Below, one piece after another: positions 35,441-45,475 of a stretch of 64,000 bases of DNA. Positions within the stretch are counted from its first letter, which is position 1. The number at the start of each line of letters is the position of its first letter. The translations under genes were made by a program, and so were the position numbers. Below the pieces are notes generated by a model, which saw nothing but the letters and a program-made list of their open reading frames with translations, was not told where the DNA came from and searched no databases. The DNA is from an uncultured Pseudomonadales bacterium. Its GTDB lineage: Bacteria > Pseudomonadota > Gammaproteobacteria > Pseudomonadales > Balneatricaceae. The DNA lies in the NCBI GenBank assembly GCA_943787595.1, contig CALSNA010000004.1:248001-312000 (forward strand), written 5' to 3'.

Positions 35441-36610
35441 TTATAAATCTCTCCCAAATAAATCGCGTGTGTATACCTTGTTACTGACATCCTCAAGTTC
35501 TGGGCCAATGCGATTGGCAATAATGACGTCTGTGTCTTGCTTAAAATCAGAGAGATTTTTTATAACGGGTGAATGAAAAAATTCATCTTTGTTCAAAGCA
35601 GGTTCATATACCATTATTTCAATGCCTTTGGCCTTGATACGCTTCATGACACCCTGGATAGCCGAGGCGCGGAAATTATCAGAGTCGGCTTTCATGACTA
35701 AACGGTAAATACCAACAACCTTTGGATTTTTTTTCAAGATTTGGTTAGCAATGAAATCTTTACGTGTTGTGTTGGATTCAACAATAGCATGAATAAGGTT
35801 TTGTGGCACCTGATCATAATTTGCTCGAAGTTGCTTTGTATCTTTTGGCAGGCAGTAGCCTCCGTAGCCGAAACTTGGGTTGTTGTAGTGATTGCCGATG
35901 CGTGGATCTAGTCCAACACCTTTGATAATTGGTTTGCTATCTAGGCCGTGCATCTGGGCATATGTGTCTAGTTCATTGAAGTAAGCCACGCGCATTGCTA
36001 GATAAGTATTTGCAAACAACTTGATGGCTTCTGCCTCAGTGCTGTTGGTGAATAGTATTGGCACACCTTTCTTTTCTGCCCCTTCCAGTAGTAGCTTGGC
36101 AAAAACTTTGGCACGCTCAGAACGTTCGCCTACCACTATACGAGAAGGATGCAGGTTGTCGTAGAGTGCTTTGCCTTCGCGGAGAAATTCTGGCGAAAAG
36201 ATTAGATTCTGAGTATCTAGTTGTTTCCGCGCTTTCGCGATGTAACCGACAGGTATGGTTGATTTGATGACCATTACTGCATTGGGATTTATGGATTTGA
36301 CATCGTTTATGACAGCTTCTACTGATTTGGTATTGAAATAGTTTGTTTCAGGATCATAGTCTGTTGGAGTAGCAATGATGACGAAATCTGCTTTGGTGTA
36401 GGCCTCGTTTTTGTTGAGTGTGGCTCGAAGCTTTAGCTGTTTGTGTTGCAAAAAATCTTCAATCTCAGCATCAACAATCGGGGATTTTCCATCATTAATA
36501 AGTGCGACTTTTTCAGGAACAATATCTAGTGCCACCACTTCGTGGTTTTGTGCTAACAACACTGCATTTGATAGGCCAACGTAACCTGTGCCTGCAATCG
36601 CTATTTTCAT
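35441..36610 (-). CDS. ugd: UDP-glucose 6-dehydrogenase
   Basis: Oxidises UDP-glucose to UDP-glucuronate with two NAD+. The 389-residue protein has the Rossmann start [76 protein letters not shown] and the catalytic Cys in [20 protein letters not shown]. It is the shorter, Ugd/UdgA form common in enterobacterial and Pseudomonas surface-glycan loci. It is intact, alone and oriented against the polysaccharide locus. UDP-GlcA could feed the capsule or lipid A modification. Confidence 0.95.
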   Translation of the reverse strand: MKIAIAGTGYVGLSNAVLLAQNHEVVALDIVPEKVALINDGKSPIVDAEIEDFLQHKQLKLRATLNKNEAYTKADFVIIATPTDYDPETNYFNTKSVEAVINDVKSINPNAVMVIKSTIPVGYIAKARKQLDTQNLIFSPEFLREGKALYDNLHPSRIVVGERSERAKVFAKLLLEGAEKKGVPILFTNSTEAEAIKLFANTYLAMRVAYFNELDTYAQMHGLDSKPIIKGVGLDPRIGNHYNNPSFGYGGYCLPKDTKQLRANYDQVPQNLIHAIVESNTTRKDFIANQILKKNPKVVGIYRLVMKADSDNFRASAIQGVMKRIKAKGIEIMVYEPALNKDEFFHSPVIKNLSDFKQDTDVIIANRIGPELEDVSNKVYTRDLFGRDL

Positions 36611-36955
36611 AATTGTTTAATTCTTAACGAGTTATTTGCTTTGAGTAGCATTATGAGTCGGGTGCGGAGATGTATTGCCGTTAGGGCAAGACTAGCACAA
36701 CATGCAATTAATTGAATATAGAACGATGGATACACTAAACTTGTGGTGAACGTCGGTACATGAATATGGTATGCATTGAAAATATCTTTATGCAAGTCAC
36801 CGCCGAGATGTGAATTAACCCAAAAGTCTGTTATTACGCTGATGGTGTTGAAAAGCCAGTCATTCTGATAATACCAGAGTAGATTCAGTAATCATCTTAA
36901 ATCCTATTTATTCTACCCTGAAATAACTTCCTTTTTGAAGGTTTTATTATGGTTT
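36611..36955. other. Intergenic stretch upstream of ugd
   Basis: No gene recognised. The ugd promoter should lie here (minus strand), but no convincing -35/-10 pair was identified. Confidence 0.4.
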
Positions 36956-36959
36956 TGCT

Positions 36960-37380
36960 GGATTACATCTTGCTGTCGGTGTTCACTACCAGTTCAAGGA
37001 AATTCAGGGTCTCAGGCTGATGCCGGGCGATATAGCTTTTGACTGCCAGCTTGGTGATGTGGCTCTTGGCAACTACTAGGTTTAAAAGCGCTGGTCTTTA
37101 GTTTTTTTTGGCATTTTTACAATTTTTCTGTACCTGGCTTATTGCCTCCTCAAGCTTGATAATCTGCTCAATGGTGGTTGTCTTTTTCTTTTATACTGTT
37201 ATTTTTACATTGGTGTGCTGTTCCGCAGGTGTAGCCTTTAAGAAGGCGTCACTATGGACAACAGTGATGGTGTTGCTGGCAATCATCAACTCAACAGCCT
37301 CAATTTGTCAGGTTTGGCCTGCAACATCAGAATTGGCTCAATGAGCCTGATCTGGCAAACGAATAAAACGATCTGGTGTT
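36960..37380 (-). pseudogene. Remnant of a RepB/ParB-like partition protein, copy 2
   Basis: The minus strand reads IEAVELMIASNTITVVHSDA, FLKATPAEQHTNVKITV, stop, KKKTTTIEQIIKLEEAISQV, QKNCKNAKKN, then in another frame LLNLVVAKSHITKLAVKSYI, ARHQPETLNFLELVVNTDS. The pattern follows RepB C-terminal domains and aligns with copy 1 at 32065-32500. More of the N-terminal side survives here. Several stops and shifts make it nonfunctional. Confidence 0.5.
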
Positions 37381-37785
37381 ATTTGTGGGGGCTCATGATG
37401 CCATTAAGCACTTGGCCAACCTTTTTCCGTTAGGTAGGATGCTCGTGATTTATGTCCGTGATCGATGCTGTAAACCATAGTTGTACTTTGCTGATTTAAC
37501 AGCACTCAACACCGGTTGACTGACTCGCTGATAACAGCCAGTTGAGCAGAAAATCGACTCTGAATGCAACGGGCGATGTGGTGCTAAAATCTTTATGGAG
37601 CAATTGCGTTCACTCAGGTTGCTCGGTCACTGCTTTGGTGGTTATATTGGAAAACCAGCCCGTGTTACATTAACTTGCCAAGTCTTCCACGGCAACAATC
37701 ATTACCGTATTTTCTGACGTTCTTGTGACCCCCTGCCAAATATGGCAATTACCCACTGCTAAAGTATGATTAAGGCAGCATGTGC
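37381..37785. other. Unresolved decayed stretch
   Basis: Short frames only. On the minus strand YSIDHGHKSRASYLTEKGWP (about 37440-37480) may be an extension of the partition-protein remnant. No intact gene. Confidence 0.35.
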
Positions 37786-38106
37786 TTAGGTTGGTTGTAA
37801 TTTTAAAATAACTGACCCTGTTATAATTAAAACAATCGCGGTTATTTTTTGTAATGTCATGTGCTCTTTGAAAATCAACCAGCTTAATATTGCAATTGAA
37901 GCCGTACCAAAACCAGCCCAAATCGCATATGCTGTTCCAATATCAATTTTCTTAACTGCAAATCCCAAAAATGTGAAAGATATAATATAAAATGCAATAA
38001 CCAAACTTCCCCAATAGTAACTATTCGTTAAGGTCGTTTGTTTAATAGCCATTGTGCCCAAAATTTCAAATACAATGGCCGCAACCAAAAACCACCAATA
38101 CATCAT
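37786..38106 (-). CDS. Small multidrug resistance (SMR) family transporter
   Basis: A 106-residue four-helix inner-membrane protein. It has the essential membrane glutamate Glu14 in VAAIVFEILGTMAIKQ, followed by SLVIAFYIISFTFLGFAVKK, IDIGTAYAIWAGFGTASIAI and ITAIVLIITGSVIL. These are SMR signatures (EmrE, SugE/Gdx, MdtIJ). Members exchange protons for cationic drugs, guanidinium or polyamines as dimers. The subgroup cannot be settled by eye. It stands alone and intact between decayed segments. Confidence 0.9.
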   Translation of the reverse strand: MMYWWFLVAAIVFEILGTMAIKQTTLTNSYYWGSLVIAFYIISFTFLGFAVKKIDIGTAYAIWAGFGTASIAILSWLIFKEHMTLQKITAIVLIITGSVILKLQPT

Positions 38107-38617
38107 TTATCCTTTATTTACAATTGTAGAAATTCTGCTTTAAGATACCTGCAAGGAAAAAATCTAACAGATATCCACCATACAGAATTTATGTAAGCCA
38201 TTCACTTAATCCGGTCAATAAGCCACAGTGACAAAATAGCCTCTGGTGCAGTTTAACAAATATTATTCTAGACCAGATAATTCCACTGTGTCTCTTAACG
38301 TAATGTTATATTTACAAATATGGTGTACATTGCTGAACTCTCTGCCTGCCGGATAACAATCCATATGCTACTGCGTGTACCACAGAAATCGGACAAGCAT
38401 GCACACCTGTACCTATAAATTCAATGGATTCGCAACCCGATCAATATCGTAGTTGACTAATTTCGTCTTGTGTGTTTTTACCTGGGCTCGCACAAGTCTT
38501 TAAACACAGGTAATCATACATTTAGTTAAAGATCATAGGTAAACAGTATCTTCCTTGGCCCAGACACGATGAAGCGGATCAACACTCATGCATTCTGCTG
38601 GCGGGGTGAGTGGCCGA
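38107..38617. other. Intergenic stretch without recognised genes
   Basis: AT-rich, many stops in all frames. It may contain the SMR gene promoter on the minus strand near 38110-38180. Confidence 0.4.
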
Positions 38618-40075
38618 TTAATCAGTCACAGTGAATTGTCCCATCATTTTGGCATCTTCATGCTCTAAGATATGGCAATGGTACATATAGGGAAATTCAT
38701 CTGTGGCCGAGTGATTAAAGCGCATCAATATTTCGCTTGGCTCTTCGGTCACTGCTAAGGTGTCCTTCCAGCCTCTATCTGCCTCGGACGGTGACTGCCC
38801 ATTATGAGTCACTATCTGAAAAGATACACCATGCACATGAAATGGATGTGGCATCATGTCGCCAGTAATAGTCCACAGCTCCATGTCGCCTTTTTTGACC
38901 CGTTCATTGATTACATCCATGCTCATCGAATTACCATTAATACTGAACATGTTATTTTCATCATTGGCCATATGCATAAATAAATTTCGCCTCACAGCAT
39001 TTTGCATATCGGTCTGACCATAATAATTGATGTCGTTTAATTTATCTGGAAGTTTGCCTTCAGCAATTAGTGTATTATCGACTCGTAATTCCAATACCCG
39101 TTGAACTGGGTTTGAAGACAGCCAAATCTGATATTCAGGATCAGCGGGTAGAAACTCGGCCATCAAGCTCAATGAATTATAACCTGCAAGATCAATCATA
39201 ATTTCATTGCGCTCTCCTGGCGACATGGTGATTTCCGTGATTGCCACAGGCGTGTTCAAAAATCCTCCTTCTGTGGCAATCTTGTAAAAAGGTACATCAT
39301 CGGGCAAAAAGAAACGATAAAATCGTGCATTGGAAGCATTGAGCAATCGTAAACGCACCCAGCCAGCTGGTACGTAGTGATAAGGGTTGATGGTGCCATT
39401 AACGACCAAAGTTTCCTCCCTTAAACCATCCTCCATGATCTTACCATTTGTTAACACATAGGGTTTCATTTTACCGTTCACAAAAGAACGGTCTTGAATA
39501 ATTAATGGAATGTCATTAACTCCATATGCTTTGGGCAATGGCAGGTTTTCTGAGTTGCTGTCTTCAATAATATAAAGACCCGCCAGCCCAGCATGAACTT
39601 GTGCAGAAGTTTTATCCATTAAGTGGGGGTGATACCAACTGGTGCCTGCTTCCTGAACTATGGGTAACAACACATTTTTTATCTCACCAGTAAGGATTTT
39701 GCTTTGTGGACCGCCATCTACCTTTCCGTCCACATGTAATCCATGACCATGAATGGTAGTATAATCTTCTGTATCATTCCGAAAAACGATGCTCGTGGTT
39801 GCGCCTTTATACAAACGAATAGTTGGTCCAAGATAAGATTGGCTAAAACCCTTTGTTGCGCTTTTAATACCAGAGAAAAACTCATGAACGCTATTCTGGA
39901 TAACTAATTCAATATTATTTCCAGCCTCCAGGCTGTCAATTAGAACAGGAATGTTTAGCTGGTTTTCCTGAGGATAAGTCTTGACGCTATTCTGACCGGC
40001 CAGAATAAAGTATCCAGTCACAGAGCCTAATATGAAAATAGCGAGAAAAGCACCAATCACTAAATATCTTTTCAT
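38618..40075 (-). CDS. Periplasmic multicopper oxidase (CueO/FtsP-like)
   Basis: 485 residues with an N-terminal signal or anchor (YLVIGAFLAIFILGSVTGYF). All four copper-ligand clusters are present: HGHGLHVDG (His109, His111), SWYHPHLMD (His149, His151), HPFHVHGVSFQ, and YHCHILEHEDAKMM holding the type 1 Cys. The three cupredoxin domains are complete. Such enzymes oxidise Cu(I) or phenolic substrates with O2 and protect the periplasm from copper. A Met-rich copper-binding loop like that of E. coli CueO is not obvious, so laccase-like activity is possible. No copper exporter or regulator is nearby. Confidence 0.9.
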   Translation of the reverse strand: MKRYLVIGAFLAIFILGSVTGYFILAGQNSVKTYPQENQLNIPVLIDSLEAGNNIELVIQNSVHEFFSGIKSATKGFSQSYLGPTIRLYKGATTSIVFRNDTEDYTTIHGHGLHVDGKVDGGPQSKILTGEIKNVLLPIVQEAGTSWYHPHLMDKTSAQVHAGLAGLYIIEDSNSENLPLPKAYGVNDIPLIIQDRSFVNGKMKPYVLTNGKIMEDGLREETLVVNGTINPYHYVPAGWVRLRLLNASNARFYRFFLPDDVPFYKIATEGGFLNTPVAITEITMSPGERNEIMIDLAGYNSLSLMAEFLPADPEYQIWLSSNPVQRVLELRVDNTLIAEGKLPDKLNDINYYGQTDMQNAVRRNLFMHMANDENNMFSINGNSMSMDVINERVKKGDMELWTITGDMMPHPFHVHGVSFQIVTHNGQSPSEADRGWKDTLAVTEEPSEILMRFNHSATDEFPYMYHCHILEHEDAKMMGQFTVTD

Positions 40076-40239
40076 GGTTTTATAATAAGCCTCTGTTTTT
40101 TTATGTGTAAACTTGAAATACTTCTACAGCCTGATTTATGCTTAAATCAATCATTTGAGACGGTGGAAACTAAAGTTCCTCAGCTAGTTGCCAGGATGTG
40201 GAGTGGTGCGCCTATGTCAAGAAACCAAGAGACACGCCT

Positions 40240-40440
40240 TGCAGAGTCCTACAGTGAATCAGATTCTCTCTGCAGCAGGCGAACACTGCGGTTGACTGCA
40301 ATCACTTTAATGCCGTGATTGGTCAGGTAGCTACACAAATTAACCCCGTATGTGCCTGTACCGTCAATGCCTGCTTACTACAAACCGCCAAAAGCATGAA
40401 TAACAGCATCAGCGCGCGCATCTAAAGGGAGTATCCAGGG
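40240..40440 (-). pseudogene. IS110-family transposase fragment
   Basis: The minus strand encodes LDARADAVIHAFGGL, stops, then AGIDGTGTYGVNLCSYLTNH, GIKVIAVNRSVRLLQRESDS. This is the middle of IS110 transposases (EGTGSYG..L..YL...G..V.EVNRP.....R..KSD..DA). Stops and the absence of both ends show an old remnant. Confidence 0.6.
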
Positions 40441-40786
40441 CCAAAATAATTTCGTTTGATTCATGAAACATTAGCGTGGTTTTCTGAAGGAATGAAAAGT
40501 GTATTACCGGCTTTCATCTTAGGATCAGACATTCACTTATGCAAACTGTCCAAATAGTGCTTACAGGATACAGTAGCTGTAATGAAACTTACAGGCCACT
40601 TTGCGGACCTGACATCCTTGCGGTTTTTTTATCCCTAAATTTGAGGATCTCTGTGTTATTTCTAAATGGCTGGATTGAGAGTTGTCAATACAATGCCTAG
40701 TCTACGATGAGCATATAATATCAATTTTTCTGTCAAACAATAGCATTCAGGCTCTTATGAAAATCCCACTGATGCAATTAATTCTG
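40441..40786. other. Intergenic stretch without recognised genes
   Basis: No convincing coding sequence. The beginning may be further IS110 debris. Confidence 0.4.
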
Positions 40787-41272
40787 CTAGCTGATAGGTA
40801 CTTCCTGCGTATTATGAACTTTACGCAACACCATTTGGGTTTTAGTAATATTGACCCCAGGTAACTTTAATAGTGTGCCATAATATAGTTCTTCAAAGTG
40901 CTTGGTATCCCTAAAGATGACCGTTAGTTGATAATCATATTCCCCGGTAATCAGGTAACAGGCTTTAATCTGTGGTATTGAGCAAACCGCTTGTTCAAAT
41001 TCAGAAAATAGCGCTTCGCGCTGAGCATCCAAACTGATTGACACAATGGCTGTGCCGGTATAGCCAAACAGATATGGGTTAACCAGGCCAGCAAAACGGT
41101 CGAAGTAACCCGCTTCTATCAAGCTTTTAACACGCCGGTGGCAGGCAGAGGGTGACAGGTTGGCCATGTCGGCTAATTCTACATTAGTTAATCGTGCATT
41201 GTGCTGCAAGGCGCGGATCAATCGTTTGTCAAATTCATCCAATTTTATGTTGATCGATTCTATTTGCTGCAT
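40787..41272 (-). CDS. Lrp/AsnC-family transcriptional regulator
   Basis: 161 residues. An N-terminal helix-turn-helix (LDEFDKRLIRALQHNARLTN, VELADMANLSPSACHRRVKS, LIEAGYFDRF) is followed by the RAM ligand-binding domain (FEQAVCSIPQIKACYLITGE, YDYQLTVIFRD). The gene is divergent from alanine dehydrogenase with 191 bp between the starts, the usual layout for an amino-acid-responsive activator of ald (AldR/DadR/PutR-like). It probably senses alanine or another amino acid and controls both genes. Confidence 0.92.
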   Translation of the reverse strand: MQQIESINIKLDEFDKRLIRALQHNARLTNVELADMANLSPSACHRRVKSLIEAGYFDRFAGLVNPYLFGYTGTAIVSISLDAQREALFSEFEQAVCSIPQIKACYLITGEYDYQLTVIFRDTKHFEELYYGTLLKLPGVNITKTQMVLRKVHNTQEVPIS

Positions 41273-41463
41273 AATTTTTTTATCAGAAGTGGTTCGCTTA
41301 AAAATTTGATGGAATTTTATTTCTCAATAATAGCATTATAAGAAATTATAGTTGCAAAATACGGCAAAATAATGATTTTTTATCAAAAATATTGCTCACA
41401 TTTTTGTATAGACTACCACTTCTGATGTAAGCAAATCCTAACTGAAGCATAGGAGATGATGTA
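41273..41463. promoter_or_regulatory. Divergent lrp-ald regulatory region
   Basis: A 191-bp A+T-rich interval between the divergent starts with A/T-tracts of the kind bound by Lrp-type octamers. No single operator could be delimited. AGGAGA (41452-41457) is the ribosome site of ald. Confidence 0.5.
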
Positions 41464-42576
41464 ATGTTGATTGGTGTGCCTAAAGAAATTAAGAATCGTG
41501 AAAACCGTGTTGGTTTGACGCCAGAAAGTGTGCAGGAATTGATAGCAGCTGGTCATCAAGTATTGGTGGAAAGTCATGCTGGTCAGGGTATTAATGCCAG
41601 TGACGATAATTATATTATGGCCGGTGCGGTTATTGCCAGCAACGCTACTGAGATATTTTCGCAAGCCAAAATGATCGTTAAGGTTAAGGAACCTCAGGCT
41701 GTTGAACGTGCTTTGCTGCGCGAGGGTCAGTTGTTGTTTACCTATTTGCATTTGGCTCCTGATGCCGAGCAAACCAAAGACTTAGTGGCATCGGGTGCAA
41801 CTTGTATTGCTTATGAAACCATTACGTGTGCCAGTGGTGCTCTGCCACTTTTGGCACCTATGTCTGAAGTGGCTGGCCGTATGTCTATTCAAGCAGGTAG
41901 TCATGTCTTGGAAAAGACCCAGGGTGGTCGTGGTATGTTGCTGGGTGGTGTGCCCGGTGTTGCGCCTGCTAAGGTAGTTATTATTGGCGGTGGTGTGGTT
42001 GGTTCCAACGCTGTACAAATGGCCTTGGGTGCTCGTGCTGATGTAACTGTACTGGATCGATCCAAACAGGTACTGGTACATTTAGATCAGGAATTTGGCG
42101 GTGCTGTGAAGACAGTTTACTCCAATAAAGCAGCTTTGGAAAAGCATGTATCAGAAGCTGATCTGGTCATTGGTAGTGTCCTGATTCCTGGGGCTACAGC
42201 TCCTAAATTAGTCACTAAGGAGATGGTGGCTGGCATGAAGCGGGGTGCTGTATTGGTTGATGTTGCTATTGATCAGGGGGGCTGTTTTGCGACGTCTTAC
42301 GCCACTACTCATCAAGAACCAACCTATGAAGTTGACGGTGTAATGCATTACTGTGTTGCCAACATGCCGGGTGGTGTCCCCTTGACGTCTACCTACGCCC
42401 TTAATAATGCTACCTTGCCTTACGTTATGAAATTGGCTAATCAGGGTTGGCATCAGGCGCTAGCAGGCGACAAGCACTTTTTGGCAGGTTTAAACGTACA
42501 TGCTGGCCAAGTTACTAACGTCCATGTGGCAGAAGCTCTGGGTTATCAATATGTTGATCCCGCGTTGGTGTATTGA
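41464..42576 (+). CDS. ald: Alanine dehydrogenase
   Basis: A 370-residue NAD-dependent enzyme interconverting L-alanine and pyruvate plus ammonia. It shows MLIGVPKEIKNRENRVGLTP (substrate Arg/Lys site), FTYLHLAPDAEQTK with the catalytic His, KVVIIGGGVVGSNAVQMALG for NAD, and YCVANMPGGVPLTSTYALNN with the second catalytic Asn/Asp region. Length is normal (about 371). A strong AGGAGA ribosome site precedes the ATG. The divergent Lrp-like gene is its probable regulator. It suggests use of alanine as a carbon and nitrogen source or redox balancing. Confidence 0.96.
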   Translation: MLIGVPKEIKNRENRVGLTPESVQELIAAGHQVLVESHAGQGINASDDNYIMAGAVIASNATEIFSQAKMIVKVKEPQAVERALLREGQLLFTYLHLAPDAEQTKDLVASGATCIAYETITCASGALPLLAPMSEVAGRMSIQAGSHVLEKTQGGRGMLLGGVPGVAPAKVVIIGGGVVGSNAVQMALGARADVTVLDRSKQVLVHLDQEFGGAVKTVYSNKAALEKHVSEADLVIGSVLIPGATAPKLVTKEMVAGMKRGAVLVDVAIDQGGCFATSYATTHQEPTYEVDGVMHYCVANMPGGVPLTSTYALNNATLPYVMKLANQGWHQALAGDKHFLAGLNVHAGQVTNVHVAEALGYQYVDPALVY

Positions 42577-42981
42577 GCCTGGTGCCCTGGGCGTTATTGA
42601 TTAGGCTAATCAGGCACCCGGATGTGAGGCTGCATAAAAACTGCTGCTTTGGTAATATTGTTATACGGTATACTAATTGCTCGGGGAAGAAACTGGTTCG
42701 GCAATATCCAATTACATAGATACTCTACAGTAAGTTAAAATTTAAGTTAACCAAATATTTTTACAGGCGCTGGTCTATAATTTTCATTAAGCACCTGTCT
42801 TAAGACTAAAAATATCCTATTATCAGGTGACTGTGCCCTAAAAACCTCAGTTCTTAATACAGCATAAATAAAAATTGAATCTGTCCACCTTGCTGGACAG
42901 GGTGCTTAACATGATATTAGTATATAATTTCCACAGCATAGGTAAAATGCGATTTTTATAAATCACGACCCGTGTCTTGAT
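42577..42981. other. Intergenic stretch after ald
   Basis: Contains paired GGTGCC/GGCACC segments (42581-42618) enclosing the 15-base palindrome TGATTAGGCTAATCA (42598-42612), which could form a terminator-like structure, but no T-run follows. No gene recognised between this and the carbonic anhydrase gene. Confidence 0.4.
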
Positions 42982-43509
42982 CTAATCCAAATAAGTTGCC
43001 TTAAGTTTTATATAGTAATCAGCCATATATGTCAGGCTTTTTGTTTCATCTAGGGTTAAACGGCGTTGTTGTCGGGCAGGGCTACCAATGTAAAGATAGC
43101 CCCCAGGTAAGTGCTTACTAGGTGGTACCAGGCTATTGGCACCCAATATAACATTGTCTTCAATTGTGGCGCCGTCCATTATTGTGGAGCCCATGCCCAC
43201 TAGCACCCTGTTACCAATGCGACAACCATGCAAGATGACTCGATGGCCGACGGTGACCTGCTTGCCCAGAGTAAGGCTAAATCCCGCTGGATTATAGGGT
43301 CCGCAGTGGGTCACATGAAGTACGCTACCATCTTGGATGCTGCAGCCATAGCCAATGCGAATCTGGTTTACATCTCCGCGAATAACCACCTGAGGCCAGA
43401 TGGAACAATCTTGGTCAATTTGCACAGCGCCAATAATAACGGCGCTTGGGTCAATATAGGTGGTGTTATCTACTTCAGGATGTACATCTTGATAAGGTTT
43501 TAATGACAT
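42982..43509 (-). CDS. Gamma-carbonic-anhydrase-like hexapeptide-repeat protein (YrdA/PaaY)
   Basis: 175 residues folding as a left-handed beta-helix. Hexapeptide repeats run from YIDPSAVIIGAVQIDQDCSI through VVIRGDVNQIRIGYGCSIQD, VTVGHRVILHGCRIGNRVLV, GMGSTIMDGATIEDNVILGA. The zinc ligands are His76-type residues in SVLHVTHCG and the VGHRVILHG pair. Family members are carbonic anhydrases or thioesterases (PaaY). Orientation is minus, and the gene stands alone. Activity is not certain from sequence. Confidence 0.9.
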   Translation of the reverse strand: MSLKPYQDVHPEVDNTTYIDPSAVIIGAVQIDQDCSIWPQVVIRGDVNQIRIGYGCSIQDGSVLHVTHCGPYNPAGFSLTLGKQVTVGHRVILHGCRIGNRVLVGMGSTIMDGATIEDNVILGANSLVPPSKHLPGGYLYIGSPARQQRRLTLDETKSLTYMADYYIKLKATYLD

Positions 43510-44812
43510 GGTGTTTCCTGTGGGATTCTGACTCGTTTGGTACCATTGTTAACGGTGTGATGATTATAACGGCTGCTGGCTATACTAGTTAACACTGCAG
43601 GCTTCATCACTCTAATGTGGCTACACAATTGACTGCTCAGAGCATCAGTTCACCTATTAGAAGTACAAGACCACTAAATTCATCTATACCAAAATGATCA
43701 ATATTGGCGCTTATACTATTGTTGCCCATGCTGATTAAAATTAAATAAAAGAACATATTTTATGTCAGTCATAATCTGATGCAATGCATAAATATTGCGG
43801 CCAGTCAATCTTAAAACCAATTATTGATTAATAAGGCGCGTTACAATTAGATTTTTTTGATGATTAGCTCTTTGTATCAATTAGCCTGGATGCTTTGTTT
43901 ACGAGATGTTTTTACTTATTGGCAATTAACCAGCTGTTGGTTACTATCTTTAAGTATGGGGTGATTCACTGATTTGCCTGTGAATTATCTCTATGTGGTT
44001 TTTATTGATGTTTCAAAATTAGTTAATTCAAAACATAAGTACACTCTACTAGTGGCCTAAAACACTGTAACGAAACATATTTGTAATATTTTGTAATATA
44101 ATGATTGAGTTCTTCAGGTCACACAATACAACTGGCCAGTGATTAATGTAGATAAGGTTATATTGCGGCTGACAGTTAGAACTCATGGCTGATGTTGTAG
44201 AATTTGATCGAAAAGAGATACCGTACTGTCCGTTTGACAAGATGTTTACCCTTATTTCAAACTAGATTAGTTTGAAATAACTTAAGGCACAAATGCTTAT
44301 TGCTGCTATGATAATGATTGGTCAATATTGAGTCATTAGTGAGAAATTGCTGCTTAAATTATAGTTTCAAGATAAAATACTAACTGTATACATATATGAT
44401 TTTACAAATTGTGTTAATTAAACGTTTCATGTCGATAAAGCAAGTGGTTGATGCCCTATGCTGATTGTTGTTGACTGATAAATACATTCACTAGCGAACC
44501 GTTACTTTTAGTTGAGTATCATACAGTCAAACTTTGGCTTACAGGGCACGATGCGCAAAGCTAACTTAAACTTGCAGTTAAGATTGACAAGTATATGAAT
44601 TGGCTGCTCGCGTCCTGACCTGACAGCATCAACACTAAACGTGTAATTGCTAAACGATGACCATGGTTTAAACTAGCTAAAACATGGTGTCACATTGCTC
44701 ATGACAACATCTTAATGTAAGCGGGTGAATGAATGCGCATCTTTCTAGCTATAATGATACTCAAGTCGATTAGCTAACAGTAGGGCTACATATTAGTTCA
44801 ATTGAGAGTACA
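43510..44812. other. 1.3-kb stretch without recognised genes
   Basis: Strongly A+T-rich with stops in all frames; open frames over 60 codons (such as 44049-44240 minus) lack any family pattern. Probably a gene graveyard with the ccm promoter at the right end. Nothing was seen on either strand that can be named. Confidence 0.5.
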
Positions 44813-45475
44813 GTGAACATTGACGCGCCACTAAATTTCGCACCATATGCAAAGCAGTCCAGTGCAGCATTGTTGCAAGTCAACCGATTAGCTTGCGAGC
44901 GCGACGACCGAATGCTTTATCAAAACTTAAGCATGTTAGTCCATTGCGGAGAAATATGGCACATAAAGGGCGCCAATGGTGTTGGCAAGACTAGTTTACT
45001 GCGCCAATTGTCTGGTTTACTGCCACTAGTTCATGGACAGGTGGAATGGAACCGGCAATTAGAGTGTCCCTTTATTTATCTGGGACATAAGTTGGGCCTG
45101 AAAGACCACCTGAGTGCTGAGGAAAATCTGGCTTGGCTAGAAGCTTTATCTGGCGTCAGTAACCGTATTAAACGGCTTGCTGCCTTGGATAAAGTGGGTA
45201 TGCGAGGCTATGAAGACAGCTTGGTGGGCCATCTCTCAGCAGGTCAAAAACGCCGTGTTGCCCTAGCTCGGCTACATTTGACACAAGCTTCGGTGTGGCT
45301 GCTTGATGAACCGCTGACAGCTATCGATCAAAGTGGTATCCTAGTTCAGCAGTCTAATCTGCGACAGCATACGCAGCAGGGGGGGGCTGTCCTACTCACC
45401 AGCCACCAAGATTTGGACATGGCCAATGTCAGAATACTGAACCTATCTGCATTAATAAAATCTGACCAATGCTAA
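44813..45475 (+). CDS. ccmA: Heme exporter ATPase CcmA
   Basis: 220 residues from a GTG start. It is the ATPase of the CcmAB(C)D complex, which releases holo-CcmE during cytochrome c maturation at the inner membrane. Walker A is GANGVGKTSLLRQLSG, the signature LSAGQKRRVALARLHL, Walker B VWLLDEPLTAID, and the switch His is in LLTSHQDLD. The first 25 residues before LLQVNRLACERDDRMLYQNL look like an extension; no better start was found. It is the first gene of the ccm operon and overlaps ccmB by 7 bp. Confidence 0.95.
   Translation: MNIDAPLNFAPYAKQSSAALLQVNRLACERDDRMLYQNLSMLVHCGEIWHIKGANGVGKTSLLRQLSGLLPLVHGQVEWNRQLECPFIYLGHKLGLKDHLSAEENLAWLEALSGVSNRIKRLAALDKVGMRGYEDSLVGHLSAGQKRRVALARLHLTQASVWLLDEPLTAIDQSGILVQQSNLRQHTQQGGAVLLTSHQDLDMANVRILNLSALIKSDQC

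Noticed and set aside
42581-42618. Terminator after ald
   Set aside because: Inverted repeats are present but there is no T-run, so it is only mentioned in the interval note.
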